A DNA stretch of 64,000 bases, taken from Podaxis mareebaensis. Its lineage: Eukaryota > Basidiomycota > Agaricomycetes > Agaricales > Agaricaceae. Both the position numbers and the translations under genes were made by a program. How positions within the stretch are numbered: the first letter of the stretch is position 1; each line of letters opens with the position of its first letter. The notes beneath the pieces are model-generated. The model saw only the letters and a program-made list of their open reading frames with translations. It did not search any database and was not told the DNA's origin. Positions 56,276-64,000 of this stretch are shown piece after piece. The stretch lies in contig JAEUWP010000601.1 of the NCBI GenBank assembly GCA_018524725.1, positions 124,001 to 188,000 of the forward strand, given 5' to 3'.

Positions 56276-57277
56276 ATGATGACTGTTCCATCGGACGCCA
56301 ATCTAGCCTCTCATGCTCTGGCAGAGGAGGGTTCATACCGCTTCCACGCCTTTTCTGCGGATGATGCTATCACACTCGTACGTCCTATCTAATCCTCTTC
56401 ATATCCCCCAAAACAAGCTGACTATCTCATGACTGCGTATACATCCAGGGCTTATCCATTCGTAAACGCTTTCGGGCTTCCTCTCGACACGGAAAGGGCA
56501 AAGGTCTAGTCATTGCGATACAAACAATTGCAGGGCACAATCTCTTTTCGTGCACAGTCGGAGATTTGGGCCATCCAAGTGGAGCTGGGGATGTTAGCCT
56601 CGATAGTTGGACGTGCCTGGAGGGAATGATCAATGTGGTCAAGCGCACGGGACATTCGAGTTATTATGTTGAGAAGGGTATGTCGGCAATGGGGAAGACT
56701 CCAAAGCAGTTGGGGTTGGAGGGTGATTATAAGGTGCATGGTGGGGGTGAGTTGTTGACATTCATTCCTTGTGATGCCTTTGAAATAATTTGATGGATGC
56801 TGTCCTAGCATTTCCAATTTGGTTGGAGGTATGATCTCATTTTTTTGAAGACATGGAGGTGTAAGCGAACGACAAGCAACGTTCATTAGAATGCGCCATG
56901 TTGTCCCATTGCAATCGCGGCATGTTATTCTGGTTCATCCCAGGATGATCATAACGTGAGAATCATCTGGTTTGTCATAGGCGCTCACAAGTTGACATTA
57001 TTTACAGCTTGTTGCTACAACGGTTCGAGATTATATCAAAAAGCTGAGGCGAAATAGCGAAGCTCCTGGACCAAGTATGCCGGAACCTAGCATCCCTCAT
57101 CGTCAGGTTTCGGTACGTCGCTTACATCTTCTATCCAAGATACACTCAATTCTACTGTAGGAATGGGCATCTGAGGTCGGAGTCGGATACAACAATGAGG
57201 ACCAACCATTGCGGCATCCCGAGGGCTCGGTTTATGAACATCATGAACATCACGGGGACGACGAGCAGAGGGAGTAG
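56276..57277 (+). CDS. UPF0303 / YBR137W-like protein (HbpS fold)
   Basis: Several exons from ATG 56276 (in-frame ATGs at 56258 and 56054 are alternatives) to TAG 57275-57277. Family features: YRFHAFSADDAITLGLSIR, GKGLVIAIQTIAGHNLFSCT, RTGHSSYYVEKGMS, GDYKVHGGAFPIWLE and SQDDHNLVATTVRDYIKKL. The domain is related to bacterial HbpS and to yeast YBR137W. The yeast protein associates with tail-anchored protein biogenesis factors, but its exact activity is not settled as far as I know. A hydrophilic tail of about 50 residues with HEHH follows. No signal peptide at the chosen start. Confidence 0.83.
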
Positions 57278-57344
57278 GGAATATGGTCCATTATTGCATT
57301 ACACCATAATATTATCATAGTATGAGCAGAATATGTTGAGACAA

Positions 57345-58032
57345 CTAAGATGATTCCGTTGGTTCACTTGAATCACTTGGTTCTGGTGATGGTCTAGGTT
57401 GACTGAGCACCTTGATAGATTCTGAATCCAGACTTGAATGAATGGTTGGTTATCCTGGGGAGGACACCGGACGTACCGTGTGTAAGGAAGATGTGACGTT
57501 GTCCTTGGGGGGTACTCGGGTCAGTGCCTTGTTCAGGCTCTTTCATATTATAATCGGCCTGGACGTATACCCTCGAGCCTTTCTTCAAGCGACTGAGGGA
57601 TTCAATGGTGGAAGGGTCGAAACATAAGACGCGGTGAAAAGTGGGCACTAGTTGCCGTTCTGAAATTAGGGTATGAGGACAGTGATCAATGTATATCTGT
57701 AATGCTTTCTTACCCCCCTGATTAGTGTTCACGTTGCTCGTCGTGACAACGGTGTATCTGGGTGCTGGAGGTAAGTGTGCGTGGAGGGGTTTGAGTGAAC
57801 GCGGCCACTCACGCAAGGAATTGCTTGTCATTCTTCGTAAAACGCAGCTCTGGCTCCCTCGCAATCCTTCCAATAAGGGTCAACTTGGCCAGGTCAGCAG
57901 CAACCGGTCGCGAAGTGGAGAACGCCTAGTAAGAGGGCATCAACTCAAGTCGCGTGCAACACCAAGAAGTAAACGTACCCGGACGGCCGATGCAAGGCCG
58001 ACGCTCCTCGACGCGCGAAGCATATTGAACAT
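57345..58032 (-). CDS. RIM1: Mitochondrial single-stranded DNA-binding protein
   Basis: Five exons (58032-57979, 57925-57813, 57757-57714, 57659-57477, 57421-57345) close in frame for 156 aa. The N-terminus MFNMLRASRSVGLASAVRAF with STSRP is a mitochondrial presequence with a typical cleavage region. The OB fold then reads LAKLTLIGRIAREPELRFTK, YTVVTTSNVN, FHRVLCF and LKKGSRVYVQADYNMKEPEQ, as in bacterial-type SSB. The tail ESIKVLSQPRPS ends in a Ser/Pro/Glu stretch. It coats single-stranded mtDNA during replication. Divergent from HBS1/SKI7, 197 bp apart, with an ACGCGT box just upstream of its ATG. Confidence 0.9.
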
Positions 58033-58043
58033 TGTTGAATAAA

Positions 58044-58049
58044 ACGCGT
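58044..58049. promoter_or_regulatory. ACGCGT (MCB box) at the mtSSB start
   Basis: ACGCGT begins 12 bp upstream of the mtSSB start codon, in the shared mtSSB-HBS1 intergenic region. It is suggestive because mtSSB is a replication protein, but a single hexamer can be chance and this one may lie in the 5' leader. Confidence 0.3.
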
Positions 58050-58229
58050 TAAAGAAAGAAGGTAGGAGGGGTGGAGCAAAAAATGTTTAGACTGGCTTCC
58101 AGGTAACTGACAGAATTCACCTTATTGTTATGACTTGTTTGGAGTGGGCGAACTCATACCGACAGCGGGCCGTTGATAAACAACTTTGGAACAACAGCTC
58201 CTCATCGTACTTCATCTTGACTGCACACA

Positions 58230-60742
58230 ATGTCCAGACACAGAGATTTTCGCAACCTCAACATCGACGGTCAGCATACAGCTACTCTGGGAGACACTCA
58301 TTCCCTGATTTTGGCCGCGCAGAGGAACTTGATGATGACGCTTTATCTGATGGAGGCGAGGAGCCCATGACCCAAGAGGAAGAGAGTATGTTGCACGTCG
58401 ACCAACTTCGGAAGCCTAGTATTTAGCTATTGCACCAGACGAGCTTCATGATGCCCTTGAACAAGTTCGCGCAATCATTGGAAGCGCCCGACAGTCGGGC
58501 TTGTCAGACAAGGAACTCAAAGACTGCCTCTGGCACGAGTATTATGACGTGAACAAGACAGTAGAATGGGCTCTCGGTGCGAGACACACACGTTACGTGA
58601 TCTTCGCAGGAATAACCTAGGTGTATACAGCGGAACAAGATCGTCGACGTGTTGCACAGGAGCGGAAAGGTGAGCTCTCGAGACAGTTTGTTATTCTCCT
58701 CTTTTTTTGTTCTCTGGCATCTCCCCAATCCCTTCCATCCGTATCGCGTGGCGGTTCTTTGTGCCGCCGGTGTGACCAGAAGGTGCTTGTCTACACCTCT
58801 TCAATCGTCGCGACATACGTTCTGGAAATTGGTACTCATGAATGCAATACAGAGGCTTACGAGTATGATCAATCGGCACTCGAATACTTCAGAAGTCGAA
58901 ATATGGACACGAACGAAGACCAATCACGCGTACCTAAAATCATCCTTGCTCAACGGCAGGCTGAACAAGAGGCGCACGAGCAAGGATATGTCATTCCAGA
59001 GGAGCAGGAAGACTTGGATTCCCTTTTACCTCGTCAATATCGACCGGAGTTGAGCACCATCACTGAACGGAGCGAGATCATTTCGGAGTTTTCTCTTGCC
59101 CGCGCATCCCGAAATTTGGAACTACCACCAACTCGCAGGGGAGGAGCTGATTCCAGTCGGACGACATCATATGGAGAACCACTCGGTAAATGACTACGAT
59201 CTCTGTTGTGGTTTCTTGCTGACTATTGGCTCAGAGGATAATTCTCAAACACAAAGATTCTTCGCAAACATCATGGAACAAGAAACTCCTTGCCAAAGAC
59301 CAGTGTCATTACAACCCTCCAGCACTCTCGACTCCAGCGGTGTTCCTACTATTAGGATGTCATCTGCCACCACTACGCAAGGCTCGGATCCTCCCAAACA
59401 GCCTTTGGCATCAGAGAAACCCCTTCCTGATACGCCTCCTTTGTCAACTAGAAGATCAAAACTCTCGACGCTGGCAAGCTCTCGATTGAGTGCTGCTGCT
59501 AGCTCTCTATCTGCGAGTTCTCGGGATGACGGTACAGCTCTAACAGGCTCGGTTAAAACCTTCCCTGCCCTTCGGCCCTCCGCACAATCACAATATACAC
59601 CGAGCACTGTACCACCTTCGTTACCTTCCAAGGATTATGCTGCCAGTTCTGCATCTTCTGCCTCAAAAGGCGCACCATCCCAGGCGACGGGAATTTCAGA
59701 AATGACTGCGCAAGTGCAGAAGGCGATCCGGGCGGCGTTGGAACTTGAGGCTATGGACAAGACGGACAAGGCCATCGAACCGGACAAGGCCACCGAACCG
59801 GAGAAGCCCAATGAACCGGAGAGGCCCAAATTGACGTTGGCACAACCACAGTCTCCGGCACCTGCCAAAGGTGTGACATTGCGATCTTTGCAGACTGCAC
59901 GATCCTCTACACACCAACAGCCGGGGTTAATTCCTCAGACCCAGAAACCTCCTGAGGCTCTCAAATCTCTGTCTATTCCTAAAACGGCGCCCTCTCCCCA
60001 GACTTCTAAGCCTCAATCTCCTGTGACACCGTCCCAAGCGCCAGGGGAATCCAAGAGTGCGGGAGGACCTGCGAAACCAATGTCAAAACTCGCAATGTTG
60101 GCACAGCAAAAGGTTTCGGCGAGTAAAGCTCCCAAACTCCCCGCACCCAAAACGGAGTATCTCGTCCCGACTGCCAATGGCCCAACTGCCACCACTGCTA
60201 TCACAACATCTTACCAGTCTCTCTTTACTCTTACGGATCCGAAACGCCCTCCCTTTATACCCAAGCTTGACGTCGTCCCCCTTCCCGCTACCACAGCAGT
60301 GCAGCAGACAAAGTCGTCCAAGTTGGCAATGAAGGTTAAAAAGGCTGGCGAGAAGCAAACAATCAAGGTACCTCCGGAAGAATTGGAAGAAACGACTACC
60401 GATCCTTTATCTCCGATATTTCAACCTCCCTCGCGTTCGCGTGCCTCGCCGTCTGCGTTTGCATCCGTCCTTGTGCATGAAGACTTAGTATTGTTCAAAC
60501 CACAACGGAAGAACAAGGAGAGCTCGACAGATCGGAAGAATGGGAATGGAGAGCCAAGGACAAGAGAGTCGTCCCGTCCTGGGAAGAGTCAGAGGATCGT
60601 GGCGAGCCTGTCTCCACCGTCTGCGTTCGCGTTTGACAGTCCCAGTCCCGACGATATCGTTTTTAACGCTCGTCGTGGAACCTCTCTCGCACAATCTAAG
60701 CAGCAAAAATCTGCTACGACGTCGACTTTGAGCTCGAAGTGA
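58230..60742 (+). CDS. SKI7: SKI7-like splice form sharing the HBS1 5' exons
   Basis: The four shared 5' exons (to 58669, phase 1) also splice in frame to 58853-59185 and then 59235-60742, which ends with its own TGA (60740-60742): 710 aa. The unique part is disordered, Ser/Pro/Ala-rich, with [44 protein letters not shown] and [16 protein letters not shown]. In many eukaryotes one gene makes both Hbs1 and a Ski7-like adaptor that links the Ski complex to the cytoplasmic exosome. From memory, motifs like the last two are conserved in these SKI7-like parts. The donor near the stop joins the GTPase exons out of frame, so a fusion is not the natural reading. Confidence 0.75.
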
Positions 60743-62992
60743 TGATGTCCCCTTCCCCTTCTTTTTCACCTTTCCTGACTCTCATACATCGGTTCCGGAC
60801 TTTCACCCCCCTCAATATTCATAAATCTGATATTGTTTTGGTTATATTGATATTTCCCTTTCACAGCTACCAAGGAACGAGAGAGGGCTCAAAAAACCGT
60901 GGCACAGAGGTCTGCTGCCGGTTCAGCAGTCAGTTCACGAGCGCCTACACCGCCTGGGCCTTCGAAAAAGAAGACGGGCGTTGGCATTAATACGAGTACG
61001 AGCATAAAGTCATCTACACCTACGTCAGCGAAGAGCAAAGATACGGATCAGAGGCAAATGGATATTGCGGCAATGGGATTGGATGAGACAAAGGTGGCTG
61101 GATCGAGTGGTACAGGTGGGTCCGGTACGCCGGAGGAGGTGCCGAGGGTTAGCTTAGCGAGGGAAAAGTTGCTGGAGGAGGCGCAGAGGAGCATAGCGAA
61201 TGGGTCGACTGAGGGGAAGAAGGCTGTTAGTATTGTTGTTATTGGTAAGTTTCTTCGGTCTCGCTTGTGGATTGGTTGATGAGATCGCACCAGGGCATGT
61301 GGATGCGGGAAAGTCCACACTGATGGGGAAGCTGTTGTATGAACTCGGGAGACTCGATGAGAAGACGAGGAGGGCGAATGAGAGGGGTAGTTCGAAGGTT
61401 GGGAAAAGTAGTTTTAGTTGGGCGTGGGGATTGGACGAAACCACTGAAGAACGTGAACGGTGAGCACCACTTCATGTGGTCGAATTGATGTAAGGAAGCT
61501 CATCAATGGGTTTCTCAGCGGTATTACGATGGACATCGCACAACAGTTCTTCACGACACCCCAACGTCAAATTACGGTTCTCGATGCGCCAGGTCATAAA
61601 GATTTCGTGCCGAATATGATTTCGGGAGCTTCTCAAGCGGATTGCGCATTGTTGGTCATCGATGCTTCAACCGGTGAATTCGAAGCCGGGTTTGAGAGGG
61701 GCGGACAGACGAGGGAGCACGTCTTGCTCGTGAGAAGCTTGGGCGTGAGTCAAATTGTTGTTGCTGTTAATAAACTTGATCAGGTACTTTCACCACTTGA
61801 TGAAACGGTAGCTCGAAATCGACTGATCCTGCATAGGTCGAATGGAGTCGAGCACGATACGAAGAGATCGAGTCGAGTTTACGGCCATTCCTCGTACAAT
61901 CAGGATTCGCGGCTTCCAAAACGAGTTTCGTGCCAGTTGGCGCTATGCTTGGTGTGAACTTGATAAATCGCGAGGGTGATGACGCAAAGGAACTAAACGA
62001 GTGGTATTCTGGACCTACACTTGTCGACTGCCTCGGTAAGCCTTTTTTTAACCTCTTATTACAACGAACTAACAGAGCATGTCCTACAAGACAAAATGGA
62101 ACCACCAACGCGAGACTATGCCAACTTTTTCCGGCTACCTATCTCCAACATCTTTAGGACCCAAAGTACCTCGGGTGTATATGTCACCGGTCGCATTGCC
62201 AGCGGCATCGTCCAAGTGGGCGAGAAATTGCGTGCCGTGCCGGGTGATGATTCTATTACTGGTGTCGTCAAATGCAAGTCTCTCTCGTTCCTTCCATGCT
62301 ATCGTTTGTTTCTAAGAATATTCGCAACTGTCCTCTTCAGCCATCGAAGTAGAAGACGTTCCTGTGAAGTGGGCAATGGCGGGAACAAACGTCACAATCG
62401 CACTGACCAACATCGATCCGGTGAACTTGAATATTGGAAGCGTGTTGTGTTATCCTGGCGAAGCCGTCCCGTTGGCCACTGTATTCACGGCGCGGATTAT
62501 TGTATTCGATATTACATTGCCTATTACCGCTGGTGCTTCGGTACGTTCTCCCGTAGAACAAAAAAGCGTTTTCCAGTATGCGGTGTTGATAGGCTGGACA
62601 GGTCGAGTTGTTTAACCAATCGCGAGATGTGCCAGCGACTACGAGTAAACTTCTTTCGTTAATCGATCGGACAACGGGGAAAGTCGCGAAGAAGAATCCT
62701 CGGTACGCTTTCTCCGGAGCTTGGAATACAGTAATAGGCGTTGATTGCGTGCATCTAGTGTCCTGACAAAAAATGTTTCAGCCGAGGTAGAGATCTCACT
62801 GCGCAGCACTAGAACAAGTGGAGGACCCCAGGGCACCCCCCTCGAACGATTCGCGTCAAACAAGGATATGGGGAGAATATTACTTCGTAGAGGTGGAGAG
62901 ACTATCGCTGCTGGTATGTCAGCATTATTTTGGATCATCCTTGGTTTTCCTCATCGCGATACGTAGGCATCGTGTTAGAGATCCTCGGATAA
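58230..62992 (+). CDS. HBS1: HBS1 translational GTPase (HBS1 splice form of HBS1/SKI7 locus)
   Basis: Exons 58230-58269, 58323-58385, 58427-58576 and 58631-58669, then 60867-61244, 61294-61459, 61519-61783, 61837-62035, 62091-62273, 62341-62540, 62602-62702, 62759-62913 and 62967-62992. All phases close, giving 654 aa. The Hbs1 N-terminal domain shows [20 protein letters not shown] with KTVEWALAEQDRRR. The GTPase has [19 protein letters not shown] (G1), ERERGITMDIA (G2), DAPGHKD (G3) and NKLDQ (G4), followed by eRF3/EF1A-type domains 2 and 3. Hbs1 with Dom34 rescues stalled ribosomes (no-go and non-stop decay). The fifth-from-last intron (62274-62340) is GC-AG. The four 5' exons are shared with a SKI7-like form that ends at 60742. 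Confidence 0.92.
59761..59826 (+). repeat. Short tandem repeat of (D/E)K-x-x-EP units in SKI7-like exon
   Basis: Four 15-nt units encoding [18 protein letters not shown] and ERP, in frame in the disordered region. Likely slippage-derived. Confidence 0.6.
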
Positions 62993-63439
62993 TCGGGGTG
63001 TCACTATTGTCTGTATGAAGACCACCGTAACATATATTGAAGAGCACAAGTGTAAAACCAGGGATAGAGACAAAAAGGGACAATATAGTTTGTACAAAAG
63101 TAACAAGTCTAGCTGCGAGGGAATGTAAACTGAAGGTGGTTAACCTATGTAACCTATAGCGATAAGTAACCATAATCATGACTGCGTCATGAAGAAAGTG
63201 AAAGAAGAAAAAACTAGGGGAATAGGTACCGCGAACGTTTGATGATCTGGGAGACTTATAAACTCATTCATCCATCCATCCGAGCCGAAACAGACAGAAA
63301 GGGGGAGGAACAAGGAAACAGACAGAGAGAGGTATAGAGAGACTGGAGAAGCTGAAACCATAAACCAAGCAAGGGGAGTGAAAATAGGTGAAGAATCCTG
63401 GAAGAGGGACACAAGACGAGAGACCACAAAGTGAACTCC
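62993..63439. other. Convergent intergenic region
   Basis: 447 bp between the end of HBS1 and the stop of the right-edge gene. AT-rich 3' sequence and a purine-rich stretch near 63.3 kb; no feature assigned. Confidence 0.5.
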
Positions 63440-64000
63440 CTAATGCGCCTCATTCTTTTCCTTGTCCTTGTCATGATGGAACAAGTTCTTCAAGCTGAGC
63501 CTGCCGAAAAACGAAGAAGTACGCTTCTTCTTCCCACTCTTCGTCGTGCCATTACCCTCTTTGACACCCAACTCATCAGCGCCTGCTTCATCCTTGTTCT
63601 TATTCTTTGGAGAGCCATGCCCGAGTGAAGGGAAGATCTTGGATTTGCGGATGGTAGAGTTGGGCGTGGGCGCGGGTGCAGATGAAGTGGAGGAGACTCG
63701 TGTGGGTGTTGTTGGGCGAGAGGAAGACTTGAGAGTCGTGGAGGCACCAGAGTCGGATCTGGTGTGTGCATTTTCGATAGGTTGGGAAGGTGCAGGCATC
63801 TCGGAAACGGCGGCTGGTTCCGAAGTGGGAGTGGGTTCCTCGGTCTTTTTCGTTTCTTCTGCAGGTATAACGTCGGCCTTCTTCGTCTCGTTTGCAGGAG
63901 CAATGGGCTCCTCCTTCGGAGCCTGGACGATGGCGGATTCCTTAGGGGGAGTAGGAGCGGAGGTAACAATGACAGGAACTTCGGGAGCGACAGCAGGCTC
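63440..64000 (-). CDS. Disordered protein, C-terminal part (cut by right edge)
   Basis: Open minus-strand frame from the right edge to a stop at 63440. The visible 186 or so residues are rich in Pro, Ala, Glu, Thr and Lys (IVQAPKEEPIAPANE, then PTTPTRVSSTSSAPAPTPNS) and end in a basic motif, KSGKKKRTSSFFGRLSLKNLFHHDKDK. The Phe-rich basic ending could be a membrane- or partner-binding helix. I do not recognise the family; the rest of the gene lies outside the window. Confidence 0.6.
   Translation of the reverse strand, partial: EPAVAPEVPVIVTSAPTPPKESAIVQAPKEEPIAPANETKKADVIPAEETKKTEEPTPTSEPAAVSEMPAPSQPIENAHTRSDSGASTTLKSSSRPTTPTRVSSTSSAPAPTPNSTIRKSKIFPSLGHGSPKNKNKDEAGADELGVKEGNGTTKSGKKKRTSSFFGRLSLKNLFHHDKDKEKNEAH

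Noticed and set aside
60739..60990. Fusion of the SKI7-like exon to the GTPase exons through the donor at 60739
   Set aside because: The splice leaves the GTPase exons out of frame and stops at 60990.
1..64000. CRISPR arrays, rRNA genes, bacterial-type operons
   Set aside because: None seen; the sequence is eukaryotic throughout.

Overview
The window is a gene-dense stretch of a filamentous fungal genome, almost certainly a basidiomycete of the Agaricomycetes. The evidence is many short introns (mostly about 48-75 nt, GT..AG) in nearly every gene, 14- and 19-nt microexons, short intergenic gaps and classic fungal single-copy genes. It holds about 25 intact protein genes, two genes cut by the window edges, one degraded coding stretch and two degenerate DNA transposons. 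No rRNA, credible tRNA or CRISPR was found.

Layout. 0-3.3 kb: 3' end of dUTPase, a GatC-like amidotransferase subunit divergent from mitoribosomal protein mS34, and a secreted M43 metalloprotease. 5.0-12.3 kb: an APSES/KilA-N transcription factor of the MBF complex, mitoribosomal uL24m, a nucleoside transporter and a DUF6741-type protein. 13.8-21.1 kb: three tandem paralogues of a BBE-like FAD oxidoreductase with the same eight-exon structure. Two pogo-like elements lie on either side of the third copy, followed by a decayed region (22.5-24.1 kb). 24.2-32.6 kb: a SnoaL-like protein, the checkpoint mediator MRC1, a small membrane protein and tafazzin. 32.9-37.3 kb: a cation/proton exchanger and a GH105-like enzyme. 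38-50 kb: THO2, GTP cyclohydrolase I and an ABC transporter. 50.3-63 kb: PHO81, PEX12, a UPF0303 protein, mitochondrial SSB and a combined HBS1/SKI7 locus. The right edge cuts a disordered protein.

Themes. Mitochondrial translation and DNA maintenance recur (GatC, mS34, uL24m, mtSSB, tafazzin), as does S-phase control (dUTPase, MBF subunit, MRC1, mtSSB). Three ACGCGT boxes, the known MBF site, sit within 74 bp just upstream of MRC1, and one sits upstream of the MBF subunit itself. RNA surveillance and export are represented by HBS1/SKI7 and THO2.

Most notable: the HBS1/SKI7 exon phases, worked out by hand, give two coherent products, a 654-aa GTPase and a 710-aa SKI7-like protein ending at its own stop codon. 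The BBE-like array next to the transposons is the most accessory part of the window.

Gene models were assembled by eye. Exon boundaries are exact where phase closure is stated and approximate elsewhere.
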